A stretch of DNA of 64,000 nt from Lepus europaeus (taxonomy: Eukaryota > Chordata > Mammalia > Lagomorpha > Leporidae), in NCBI RefSeq assembly GCF_033115175.1, contig NC_084833.1, positions 53,344,716 to 53,408,715 on the forward strand, given 5' to 3'. Numbering within the stretch: position 1 is the stretch's first letter; the number at the start of each line of letters is the position of its first letter. This document shows positions 41,641 through 53,039 of the stretch, in pieces. The translations under genes and the position numbers were made by a program. Under the pieces are notes generated by a model. The model had not been told where the DNA came from and ran no database searches. It was given only the letters and a program-made list of their open reading frames with translations.

Positions 41641-43280
41641 GCCACAAAGAATGATATGTGATTAAACTTTAACAGGTTTAGAAAATTCATTTCCTCAATT
41701 GCTTTCTCCATTACTGCATTTATCTCTTTTGTCACCCTCTCCCTATAGATAAAGTAGAGATTAAAAACACAAAGAAACTGACAATGATTCCAGTAGTCGG
41801 CAGTTTTTGGTTTCCTTAAACTCAACACACTCTAGGTTTACAGATACTTTATATTATTCCTGGAATTATTGTATTTAATAACCAAGAAACAGTGGCTTTA
41901 TGTTTCCTTCCTAGGGGCTTAATATTTTCCCAATATTATTCTGTGCATGAGGATTTTACCTTTTTAAACAAATGATCTTAAAGACAGATTAAACTCTATC
42001 AAATTTAAAACATTAATATTCCTTAAGTAAGAGACCAATATGCAAAAGAGAATGTTGAATAAGTTAAGTTGCAAGTTCCTGAAAATACAGGATTATAATG
42101 AAAATATCTCTTTAACTGTAACTGCAGTGGTTAAAGTTTAATGGAACATTGACGGGGAAGTATGGTTCTGCTAACTGTCCCTGCTCTTGTTTTGTGAAAG
42201 CTAAGAAAGATTCATGCTACAAACATATTCTGTATTCATGGAAATTTGCAGCTCAGCTTTTAAATATCCCCAGCACATGAGAAGGTCACTTGCTCTGCTC
42301 TATGTTTTCTCTGTGTGTATTGGTTTGTAATAAAAGCCATGACCTCCAGAGGTTGGACATTTGCTGGGAACTAATGATCTGTCAGGGTTAGCGACCCACA
42401 GCTTCATGCTGAGATCATTAATCAGCCCACAGCCTTTAACTTATGGGCAACACCCTCTGCCATCAGTCATCATGACTCAGGTCCTCCAGGCCAGAACACA
42501 CAGTTTGGAATGTCTACACTGCAGGCCAGCTTCGCTGAATGCTGCAGCACACTGTTAATCACCCACTGTAAATCAGTGTGTGAGACTCCACACTGCAGAG
42601 GACATAGCTTCTATGATTGTCTTTCTTCTAGGGCCTTGAGCCTGGATCTCAAAACTTCAGAAGGGTCATCCACTGCCCTTTGAAGCTGTTAGTATTAAGG
42701 TAGTTCAATGTATTTTTAGAGAAATGAACCCCAGTAAATGAGCTTTTCTAATAGCCGGAAAGCCACGGTGGATTTTGTAAACAGGAAAATCACTAATGAA
42801 CCCAATATTTCATTTTCTGTTGTGTTTGTCTTGTTAACAATTGTTACAACTCTGGGGCAGGTTATCTGTTGATTGCACGCCATGTTCCTCCATCCCTCTC
42901 CCTGGAAGGTCTCAGGATCCCGAAGCTAAGGAACTAGAGTATCTTCTCAGAAAAAAGAGCGCTTCTCCTCTGGGTCTTCCCTGAGGCATGTAGACCCCGT
43001 TCTCTCTCTGGGCCCTGCTCGTCCTTTCCCTCAACCAGACTTTCCCTGGCACCTACAAGTGTAGCAGGCACCAGTCTCTTCAGTCGCTTCTGGGCCGCCT
43101 TCCTCCGTACTCCCATCTCCGGAACCACTCTCCTCCTGGCCCGTTTCCTGTGTGTCCATCCTTGGTGCGACCCAGCATTCTCTTTTGTCCCTCTCTTCCT
43201 CCTTGTTTTTTGCAGAACACTGAGGGCTACTTACCATACCTCAGAATTCACCTCATTCTAAGTGCACAGCTTTAAGCAGC
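41641..43280. other. Intergenic DNA, nothing recognised
   Basis: About 1.6 kb with little recognisable repeat content and no exon. 42900-43250 has short overlapping frames only. Confidence 0.4.
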
Positions 43281-43399
43281 TGGGGATGTTTACGTGCGGT
43301 TCGGTCACTGTTGCCCTCAAGCTTTGGAATGCTTCTGGCAGCTGCAGAACTCCCCACTGCCCCATCCTTGGCCCCAGACAACATGTGATCTGTTTTTCC

Positions 43400-43600
43400 A
43401 TCCACACTGCTTGGCCTTTTCTAGAACGTGGCTGAAATGGACTTACCCAGTATGTTCTCATCTGTGTCTGGCTTCTGTCACTTAGCATGATGTTTTGAGA
43501 TTTCATCTGTGCTGTGTGTGTGTCTGTAATTCATTCCTTTTTATTATTGAATATTACTGCATTGTACTGACACGCCACATTCATTTTGCTCAACAGTCTC
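43400..43600 (-). repeat. Old L1 3' fragment, antisense
   Basis: TGGCTTCTGTCACTTAGCAT, AATTCATTCCTTTTTATTAT and TTGAATATTACTGCATTGTA are the antisense L1M phrases also seen near 19980-20060 and 51070. Confidence 0.6.
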
Positions 43601-43639
43601 AAACTTTTAAACCACTCTGTGCATTAATCTCCCAGTTTG

Positions 43640-44374
43640 TAAAATCGGTGCAATAGTGGAGGCGACACTGATGTGCAAAATACTGAAGGCTGAGGTACTA
43701 GTAGATACTCCCTGTCAGCTCATGGCATTTTATTGTCCACCCTTAGGAGGTGTAAGCCTTACCATAAGGGCCCAAATCAAGCAACTTTAGGGCAGAATTT
43801 GACTTCTTGTCTGCCAGTTTGTCTCCCCAAGACACCGATGAGGATGCTCTCTGTGCTTGTGCACTGGACCTGGAGGCTGGAGCAGGGGTGCAGCTGCGCT
43901 GGACATCTGCTGGGACAGGGGGCGTGGCTTAGGAGGCAGGGTGGCACGGTGAGGTGGGTTCTACAGCCTGGGAAGAAGGGGAAGGGGCAGGAGTTGAGTC
44001 AGAGAAGAGCAGGACAGAGGAGAGGTAGATCACAAGGGTGTGGCACTGGGAGCACTGGCCAGGGGGTGGACATGGCGGGGAGTGGGTGGGGAGGAAAGAG
44101 TGGGGCCTGGGGCAGAGCTTTGGTGGAGAGTGTGGCATGGCTGGCATGGGGTGTTTAGCTAGGAGCCACCTATTGCCAGGGCACCAGTTTCCTAGCAGAC
44201 TCGACCCTCTGGCCCCTTCTCCAGTTCCAGAGTTGGCGGGCCGGTTCCTCCATGGCCCCGTGAGCAGGTGATCAAGAAAACCAAGTTCTGTCTTGTGAGT
44301 CCTCACCCTCTGCCAGAAGAATATGAGGCAGGAGACTGTGTTCTGTTCCCTGCTTTTTGATAAGAGACATATCT
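43640..44374. other. Intergenic GC-richer unique DNA
   Basis: G-rich on the plus strand at 43870-44160, with frames open on both strands (141 codons plus, 125 codons minus). No splice pattern or homology is recognised, so no gene is called. Confidence 0.4.
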
Positions 44375-44674
44375 TCTTATTTATTTATTTGAAAAAGTTA
44401 CAGAGAGAGAGAGGGAGACAGAGATTTTCCATCTGCTGGTTCACTCCTCAGATGGCCACAATGGCCAGGGCTGGGCCAGTTGGAAGCCAGGAGCCAGGAG
44501 CTTCAGCTGGGTCTCCCACGTGGATGCAGGGGCCCAGGCACTTGAGCCATCTTCCACTGCTTTCCCAGGCTCATTAGCAGGGAGCTGGATTGGAGTAGAG
44601 CAGCCAGGACTTGAACTGGTGACCCTATGGGATGTGTGGTAGGTGGTGGCTTAACTTGCTGGGCCACAGCCTAG
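44375..44674 (-). repeat. C-SINE, minus
   Basis: CTTATTTATTTATTTGAAAA to TTAACTTGCTGGGCCACAGC. Confidence 0.88.
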
Positions 44675-45540
44675 GTGGGGGGGGGCATATCTTGTATACT
44701 AAGTGTGGTGGGCAGTCTATTAAAATGCAAATGGAAAAGAGCCCAATCCAGTCCCAGGCGAATTGAAATACACAGCCAATATCCAGATTTAAACTCTTCT
44801 TCTTGTCCTGGAGGTGGCAGGGGAGCGCTGAGCCATCAGGCCCAGGCATCCACACCTGGCACCAGGGTCCCTGGCGCTGGCTTCTGGGCTTCCCTCCCTC
44901 ATCCGTCAAAGCCCTAGCAGAGTGCCTTGCATACAGCTGATTCTCTTCTGTAGTTTTAAAAATTTAATTCCAGAATCACAGCATGAAAAACAGAATGGAA
45001 CATCTCTCCCACCCGCCTCCTCCCCAGAGCCCTCTGATAACAAGGAAACCCGTTGTCCCGCCGATGTGGCCCCTGGAGCATCAGCTCTTCTCAGTGGACA
45101 AAGCTTTCCTCCCATATGTAGGCCATTCCTGGAATGCCATGTTCCCTTATGGAGATGCTTTTGAAGAGGGACTTTATTGAACTGCAGCATGTTCAAGAGA
45201 GGGTGACCAAGACGGCCAGTAGCCTATCAATCATGTCACCCAAGGAGCAGTTGCGTGCATTTAGACTGCAGGGCCTGGCCTCCGGAGGATGTGACAGCTG
45301 GCTTCAAAGGGAGAGGCTGCCAGGAGAAGGGCTTGCTTTGTATTTTTCAAGTGAGGAGAAGCTGCAGGAGGCTAATTTTGGCTGGCGTGACTGAGAACTT
45401 CTTAATGATCAGAACAATCCAGCAGTGGGAGGGGTCTGCCCAGGGGGCTTGATTTACAATCAGGGGAGATGTTTATCCAGAGTCTGCGCTCCATGTGTGG
45501 GGATTATTTTGGGAGAATTGAGGCAGAGAATGGAATAATA
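44675..45540. other. Intergenic DNA with possible ancient LINE relic
   Basis: 45165-45440 (TCAAGAGAGGGTGACCAAGA, CACCCAAGGAGCAGTTGCGT, GACTGCAGGGCCTGGCC...) recalls ancient repeats of CR1/L3 type, but I cannot confirm it. Short overlapping frames on both strands are not called. Confidence 0.35.
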
Positions 45541-45542
45541 GG

Positions 45543-45923
45543 CAAGAAGACTTCTTCTTGTTATTTTTCTTATTTTTTAAGCTTTATCTATTTATTTGAG
45601 ATCCAGAGTTACAGAGAGAGAGGGAGAGACAGACAGAAAGAGAGACACAGAGAGAGATCTTCCATCCACTTGTTCACTCCCCAAATGGCCACAGTGGTTG
45701 GGCTGGGCAGGGCCAGACAGAAGCCAGGGGCTTCTTCCAGGTCTCCCACATGGGTGCGGGGGTCCAATCACTCCAGGACATCTTTTGCTACTTTTCCCAG
45801 GCCATTAGCAGAGAGCTGAATGGGAAGTGATAACCGGAACACGAATCAGCCCATATGGTATGCCAGTGTCGCAGGCAGAGGCCTTACTCGCTAAGCTACA
45901 ATACCAGCCACAAGAAGACTTCT
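45543..45923 (-). repeat. C-SINE with TSD, minus
   Basis: AAGCTTTATCTATTTATTTG to GCTAAGCTACAATACCAGCC. The TSD CAAGAAGACTTCT is at 45543-45555 and 45911-45923. Confidence 0.93.
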
Positions 45924-46035
45924 AAAGAAGGTCACATTCAGACATCTAATTCTAGGAGTTAAATTCTGGTTAAGAGTATCTGACTTGTTCTAATTCACGC
46001 TGAAGACCTCTTCTTTTTTATTTGATTTTTTTTTT

Positions 46036-46061
46036 GTTTTAAAGAGTTATTTGACAGGCAG

Positions 46062-46127
<66 letters not shown>

Positions 46128-46332
46128 AAGCGGAGTGGGAGGAGTGGCAGAGAGTGCTTCCACCTTCTGATTCACTTCCCAAAACTCTGCAGCACTCAGG
46201 GCAAGGCCAGGCCAAAGCCAGGAGCCAAGAGCCAGGAACCCCATCGAGGTCTCCCACATGAGTGGCAGGGGCCCAAGCACTTGGGCCATCCTCTGCTGCC
46301 TTTCAAGGCACACTAGCTGGAAGCTGGACTCT
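46036..46332 (-). repeat. C-SINE with reversed-sense microsatellite, minus, truncated
   Basis: GAGTTATTTGACAGGCAGAG is followed by about 19 CT units (46064-46102) and 13 CA units (46103-46128), then the normal GGAGTGGCAGAGAG body. The head end is missing after CACACTAGCTGGAAGCTGGA. Confidence 0.85.
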
Positions 46333-46663
46333 GAGATGAAATGTTGGTGTCATTTAACTCAGATCCCTGGAGGGTACAGTCAGTCTTCTTTCCAGAGTCA
46401 CGGGGATTGGAGAGTATGACTGTTGGGTCTTGGGGTGGAAGTCTAGAGCAAATAGGAGGGAAAGAGACAGATGAGAAGAGCCCATGAAAGGAGGGACTGC
46501 TAGGGAAAACTGTCCTCACCCACTTCACTCCATGGCTTCCCTGGATTGGTTCTGTTCACCTTGGAGTGGTTCTGTGTGGTGTAGTGAATATGTTGCTGCA
46601 TAGCATCTCTCCTTCCTACTAGTTCTTTCTGTAAATAACACTCTCCTATTACCAACCTTTATT

Positions 46664-46785
46664 TATTGATTGATTTACTTATATTTATTTGAAAGGTAGA
46701 GTAAGAGAGAGAAAGAAAGAGAGATCTGCCATCTGCTGGTTCACTCCTCAAATGCCTGCAATAGCTCTGATGGGTCTCAGTGGCA
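46664..46785 (-). repeat. C-SINE tail-side fragment, minus
   Basis: TTATATTTATTTGAAAGGTA, ATCTGCCATCTGCTGGTTCA, then the element breaks off after CAATAGCTCTGATGGGTCTC. Confidence 0.8.
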
Positions 46786-47466
46786 GATTTAAAGACCAAG
46801 TGATAACCAATTTAAATCAACCAGTGGAATCCAGACTTGTGTTCTCTTTTAATTCCTTCCTTTTGTGGTACAGTCCAATGGTTAGTAGTTGGATTTTTTC
46901 AAGTACTCAGTATACTTCTTCTGCCTTGTGCTTTCGTTGGTTTTGTCAGCTTTATTTGGTTAGATTTAGCTTCGCAGATTGCAGTGGGCCCAAGACACAG
47001 CTCTCCTAACTGCAACCCCTGTCTAATGGTGTGGATATTGCCCTTCCAGTTTACCTCATCTGGCAGATGCATAGCACCCTTTTCCGTTTAATGGTATGGA
47101 TGTGAGAGCATCTTGCGAGCAGAAACGCACTATACAAAAGTGAATTGTATGATGTATAACATGGGTCCCTAGAAGTGTAGGGAGGGATTTGCTAGTAAGT
47201 TGCCAGTAGAACATGTTTCTGTTGGATTTAGGACACATTATTAGATGGATACAGTTATTTCTGTAAACTGAAGCTTCAGATTTTGGTGCCTTGATGTGTC
47301 TGTGTGTTGGGATGGTTTTTCTCCCAGACATATGGTCCCCAGATGAAGTTCCCTCATGGGCTTTCCTACTCTAAACATGGCCTCTTTGATACACTTCATC
47401 AAATGGAAATATTCTCTCATGTAAACCAAAGTACTTTTTTTTCTGCTTTAAAAAAAAAAAAAAAAA
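46786..47466 (+). other. Unidentified segment ending in poly(A)
   Basis: About 680 bases with no C-SINE, L1 or MIR phrases end in CTGCTTT plus 17 A (47450-47466). It could be a 3' UTR retrocopy or simply unique DNA whose A run was the landing site of the next SINE. No protein homology is recognised. Confidence 0.35.
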
Positions 47467-47469
47467 TCA

Positions 47470-47785
47470 GGGGCCGGCGCCATGGCTCACTTGGTTAATC
47501 CTCCACCTGGGGCACTGGCATCCCATATGGGTGCTGGGTTTTAGTCCCGGTTGCTCCTCTTCCAGTCCAGCTCTCTGTTGTGGCCTGGGAGGGCAGTGGA
47601 GGATGGCCCAAGTGCTTGGGTCCTGCACCCGCATGGGAGACCAGGAAGAAGCATCTGGCTCCTGGCTTCAGATCAGTGCAGCGCCGGCCATGGCGGCCAT
47701 TTGGGGAGTGAACCATCAGAAGGAAGACCTTTCTCTCTGTCTCTCTCACTGTCTATAACTCTGCGGGTCAAATAAAAAAATCAAA
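47470..47785 (+). repeat. C-SINE of intermediate type, plus
   Basis: The GC-rich head GGGGCCGGCGCCATGGCTCA is joined to GGCATCCCATATGGGTGCTG of the other subfamily. The tail is CTATAACTCTGCGGGTCAAA. The minus copy at 59402 has the same composition, so this is probably a real subfamily. Confidence 0.9.
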
Positions 47786-48174
47786 TCACCCTCTGTACCT
47801 TCTTTAGGGAGCACATGCTTAAGAAATAACCATTTCTATCCAAAATACATCAAGTTACAGCTGAATCATCTTACATGCAAAGTTGCTGGACATATCCAAC
47901 CTCACTTGAATTGCAATTAGATTATTGTACTCTATGTAATATTACTAAAAGAATATTACAGATTTACTTTTAGAGGAGCTATCTCCATCTGACCACCTGT
48001 TACATACTTGCTTAATTTTTTCAAGAACCCCTCCCCATATTGTTAAGATATGACAGTATATACAATCTAGTGTAGGATTATGCATACAGTGACCATCTAA
48101 ATGTTTATTATATAAATAAATTGGGCCTATTATTGTCTGTCTTATTTTAAGTATCAATTGCAATTAGATGAGAA

Positions 48175-48558
48175 CCAATTTGAAAATTATTTTATTTTAT
48201 TTTATTTTTTTTGACAGGCAGAGTGGACAGTGAGAGAGAGAGAGAGACAGAGAGAAAGGTCTTCCTTTGCTGTTGGTTCACCCTCCAATGGCTGCCGTGG
48301 CCGGTGAGCTGCCGCCTGCGCACCGCATTGATCCCAAGGCAGGAAACAGGTGCTTCTCCTGGTCTCCCATGGGGTGCAGGGCCCAAGCACTTGGGCCATC
48401 CTCCACTGCACTCCCGGGCCATAGCAGAGAGCTGGCATGGAAGAGGGGCAACTGGGACAGAATCCGGTGCCCCGACCTGAACTAGAACCCAGTGTGCCGG
48501 CGCCACAAGGCAGAGGATTAGCCTGTTGAGCCACGGCACCGGCCCCAATTTGAAAATT
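48175..48558 (-). repeat. Young GC-rich C-SINE with TSD, minus
   Basis: A (TTTTA)n/T run and GACAGGCAGAGTGGACAGTG to TTGAGCCACGGCACCGGCC. The TSD CCAATTTGAAAATT is at 48175-48188 and 48545-48558. Confidence 0.94.
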
Positions 48559-48960
48559 TTGATGTCTATAAGAGAATGTTGAGAACAAATCATTATTAAT
48601 GAACAGATAAAGCTGGAAAATTGCACAGATTGCCAAAATAAGCCTCATATTTTGTATAAGGAAATTGAAGACATGATAACTGTATTCAGAATTTGACATT
48701 TTCAAATATTTGAAAAAATGCCTCAAACATTTCTAATACTTTATCTTATAAGAATAAAACTCTTAAAAACAAATAAGTTAAACATGACCAAAAGTATGTA
48801 GGCAAGAACAAAGCCACCAAAGATGACATTTATCAAAATCAAAGGTTTCCTCTTTCATTTTCATTCTTGTCTGTTATTGAAAAGTGGAGAAACAGCACAT
48901 TTACAAAGTTAAAACTCATTGTCATACTTCTAAAAGGTTTTGTAGAAACCCCATCTCTCA

Positions 48961-49211
48961 GGGGCCAGCGCTGTGGCATACTGGTTATAACCACTGCCTG
49001 CAGCGCCAGTATCCCCAGTGGGTGCCAGTTCAAGTCCCTGGTTGCTCTGCTTCCAATCCAGCTCTCTGCTAATGTGCCTGCGAAGACAATAGAAAAGGGC
49101 CCAAGTGCTTGGACCCCTGCACCCACATGGGAGACCCGGAAGAAGCTCCTGGCTTCCAATCAGCCCAGCTCCACTGTGGCCATTAGGGGAGTGAACTGGC
49201 AGAGGAAAGAT

Positions 49212-49264
<53 letters not shown>

Positions 49265-49303
49265 ACTCTGTATTTCAAATAAATGAAATAAATATTAAAA
49301 AAA
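48961..49303 (+). repeat. C-SINE with long (CT)n, plus
   Basis: GGGGCCAGCGCTGTGGCATA to TTCAAATAAATGAAATAAAT. The CT microsatellite at 49215-49253 is about twenty units, followed by CTATCTATCTAA. Confidence 0.92.
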
Positions 49304-50620
49304 GAGAAATCCTATTTCTTGCAAGAAAAGTAAGACCAAATAAAGCCAGAAGAACGGTGTAAGTGTTTATATGTATGTGTCTGTGGAGTTGACAACAATG
49401 ACCACCAGATAGCTAGTATTTCCAGAGATAATAACCATGAAGATCTTAAAACTATTTAATACTTTTTTGAGGATGTGATCCCAGCAGATCCCAAAGTCAG
49501 AAAGGAAAACGTACACAAGGAAATCATTGTTAGTCTTGGGTTAGGAGTTGCCATTCCTGAAATAAACAGCTGTCCTCACAGCACAGAGCCTCTGTTGTGT
49601 CACCCACTCCTCCTGTACTTGAGTTGAAAACATGTAACTCAGAGGATGAATCTTGGGAGGAGAGTCTGAAAGATAAGAGGGTGCTCAAACAGGAACGGTA
49701 AGCCCTAAAAAAACAGGCAGCTGTTTGATCACACTCAAGAGCTTTTTCTAATTCAAAAGCCTTGTTCAGAAAAAACAAAAAATGAAAAGAAAGTCAGCAC
49801 TTGTCCCACGAGTCACAGCAGTCACTGTAGTTATTTGTTCTTAGCAACTCCTAAAAACGACAGGGCTTGGAGGTGGAGCAGGGAGTCCCCATCTCTGTGA
49901 TTCTGTGGAAGCAGGGCAGAGATCTTTAAGGAATTCAGGAACACAACCGTTTCCCTCAGAGCAACTTTTCTCCCAGAGGATCAGAAGCCATGCTAGCACC
50001 CAAGAGGCCAGGAAACACAGGATTTTTTTCCTTCTTCAGCCAAGGCACTTGCTTGTTCTTCAGAGAGAAAGCAGATTTGGAAGAACAGCCTCAGGGTTTG
50101 CCTGGATGAAGTAGGTCAAGGCTAAAAGGGGCTGAGAACATATTTTGTAACACTGGTTGCTGGTAATATGACTCCTAAGCATGTTTTGGAGAGTGTGAGC
50201 CTTGTGGAAGATAATAATGAAGACTCCGGTATCCTGACTACTGTTTTTAGTGGTGACAGTTAGAGGGAAAATGTGTTTGTATCAAACTGCAAAGAAACCA
50301 GATGCGATAAAATATATTCACACAAAACTGACTTTATTCTTTCTCTTAAGAAATGGCTGTGATACTAATATTCCTAGAGTGTTTAGTGAAAATAAAAACC
50401 AAGATAGGAAAGTGCTTAGTCATAGAAATTACCCAGAGATATGAGCTAATCCAAATTTCAAAACAGTTTTTAGCTTTTATGTTTTTGTTATTTTGCAATT
50501 AAGAAAACAAAACATCTTAAAATGATATGCACATGCATCACATCTATTTATACATATGTGATTGTGAATCTTAACAGTTTTTGCTGTAAATGAAATAAAA
50601 TAGATGAGGAAATTGGAGAA
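49304..50620. other. Intergenic unique DNA, nothing recognised
   Basis: A 1.3 kb stretch with little recognisable repeat content and no exon. It is one of the larger such gaps in the intergenic part of the window. Confidence 0.4.
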
Positions 50621-50624
50621 GAGC

Positions 50625-51250
50625 AATTCTTTTTTTTTAAAAATCACTTGATTGAGTTGTGATAGACTTATAACGAGCTGTACACATTTAACGTATGCAA
50701 CTTGATGAGTTTGGGGTAAGTATGTAACTGCGAAAATATCACCATCATCACCTCCCAGTTTCCTCTCACCCCTTTATTATTATTATTGCATTTTATTTTT
50801 GCTTTCTGTGGTAATAAAAATTAAAACAAGAGCTACTTATTCGGAAAATTTCAGGATACACAATAGTGTTGTTAGCTGTAAACACTATGCTGTGTGGAAG
50901 ATGTCTAGAACTTACTTATCTTGCGTACCTGATACTTTGTGCCATTTGACCATCAGCTCTCCATTTCTCCTCTTCCTTTAACCCCTGGCAATCATCAGTC
51001 TCATCTGAGTTTCTGCGAGTTTGACTATTTTAGATTACACATGTAAGTAGAGTCATATGGTGTTCGTCTTTCTGTGTTTGGCTTATTTCACTTAGCATAG
51101 TCCTGCAGGTCCATCTGTGTTGCTGCCAATAGTAGGGTTTCTATCTCTTTATTCCAGTGTATCTCTGTACTATATTTTCTTTATCTATTTGTCTGTTGGT
51201 ATACATTTAATTGTTTCCAAGTTTAGTTATTATGAATAATGTGTAGCAGC
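50625..51250 (-). repeat. Old L1 3' UTR, antisense
   Basis: CTTATAACGAGCTGTACACA, TCACCATCATCACCTCCCAG, TAACCCCTGGCAATCATCAG, GTGTTTGGCTTATTTCACTT and GTTTAGTTATTATGAATAAT are antisense L1M 3' UTR phrases in order. Confidence 0.72.
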
Positions 51251-52371
51251 AATTTCTTGGGTTGTTGACTTTGGGTTAGTAGCAAATATAGATAAGGTAA
51301 TGTCAGCTGTTGTCCATTTTAGTAAGAGTAGAAAATAGAATATTAGTTTTTCACCTTTATAGAAATGTTTAAGAATTTAATAATCCTCAGTGTGACTATT
51401 TATTTGTAGGAAATAATTCAGTGAGTAGTAAAAAAAATTGTTTATTGATGGATTGCAAAAAAGGGAGTTTTAGCGAACATAAAAACGACTGTGTTTTAAT
51501 TTTCCCCCCAAATTTTGATGCCTCTCTTTACTCTCTTCTCTTTCTCGTTGCCTTTTTTTCTTAAGTACATTCATTCTCTCACCCCAGTATATTTACTCAG
51601 TGCTTATTTGTGCCAAGGAACTAATGTTCTCCTATTATCCCCATTTTCCTCAAATCCTACAACACAGTGGGAGAAAATATCAATTAACAGGGACCCATCT
51701 TCAGAGGAAGCTTCCTCCCACTTAGGGGCCAAGTGTGTCTGGGCACGTGCAGAGGTGGGGCTGCCTGGGGTTGTCTCTTTGCACTAAGGTCTGAGAGAAG
51801 GCGTTCTAATGGACCTAACAAAGAGGAGTTGGGTCAGAACCAGGCCATCACCTGCTGGAAGGAAGGTACATTCTGAACCTAGGATTTTCTTGGATTTTTT
51901 GCGGACCCCAAGTTTGAGTCTCTGGGAACACTGGAAATACCAAGATAGCACTGCTTCGAAAGAATGCCACAAGGTGCTTTCCTAAAAACCAGGAGACAAC
52001 GCCTCCAGCTCAGTGGGCAGGTGCTGTTGCAGAACCAGCCCAGGGCTGGCTCACTGTGCAAGGCTCAGTTAACTCAGCTCACCTGGCACTGTCTGGATCC
52101 GAGTGTGCCAAGGTTGGGATAGGGCTTCTCTGGGGATAGGTCTTTGTACCAGTTCATCTTTGCCAAAGATGGAGCCACTGTCAACAACTGATGTCCTGGT
52201 TAGCTAAGGATCTTCTCACCAACAGTTCCTTAACTCCCACCTTCTCACCAGCTTCTTATCCAGCTCTCTTGTGATCACCTCTCTTCCCTGCCTGTTCTCC
52301 CACCCGGGTCCTTCATTCCTCAGTTCCTCTTTTCTTGTCCCAGCTCATAAACACAGCCCAGGACACTTTTC
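51251..52371. other. Intergenic DNA, nothing recognised
   Basis: No clear repeat or exon. The later part becomes C/T-rich and may already belong to the L2-like region that follows. Confidence 0.38.
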
Positions 52372-52787
52372 CTTGTGCATCCACATGGTTGACTGAGCCA
52401 CTTCCTTGTCAGAACTCTGCATTACCTTGCTCTCTCTCCTTTTCTGCACTCATTCCTCAGAACATTAACTCTAGGTCTATGAGAACTTTGTTTTCTCAGT
52501 TCCTGCTTCTGGGATGCTGCTTCTGCTGGGAAAACCCACAGCACTCCACAAAATGTGCCACGCCAGCTCCTGGTGTCCAGGCTCAGCAGGGTCTGTGCTT
52601 GTGTTCTCCTGCCCTTGACCTGGTTAGCTTCACCCTCAAGAGCTCTTTACCAGCATTAGCCATCACTACTCTCCTCTACCACTTAGCCTTGGCATAGAAT
52701 TTTACTTCCCAAGAGCACTAAGGCCAAACTCTTACCTCATCACTTGTGCATCCACATGGTTGACTGAACCACTTCCTTGTCAGAACT
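52372..52787. repeat. Dispersed direct repeat of 45 bp, two copies
   Basis: CTTGTGCATCCACATGGTTG...TCAGAACT is present at 52372-52416 and 52743-52787 with one difference (GAGCC versus GAACC). Both are followed within about fifteen bases by TTGCTCTCTCTC. Only this block is duplicated; the 326 bases between are not repeated elsewhere in the window. Confidence 0.93.
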
Positions 52788-53039
52788 TGCTCTCTCTCAC
52801 TCTAATTAAATCTTTTCCCCACCATTCTCCTGCGATCTCTCTTCCAGTGCATCAACCGCTTCTGTCTTGTAAAATCCTGTTCTCAGTCCTCCTCTACCTT
52901 GGACTGAGACTTGACACAGTCGGTTCCTTGCCTTTTCAGGAGCAGTTTTTTTCTTTTTACTTGGTTGTGGGGACACCACACTGTCTTTGACTACTTTCCC
53001 CCTACTGGCTGCTCCTTCCCTAGTTCCTCCCCTTTTATC

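Noticed and set aside
43733..44306. Overlapping 141- and 125-codon frames in GC-richer DNA
   Set aside because: No homology, no CpG-island promoter and no splice pattern; frames are open on both strands, as expected of low-stop composition.
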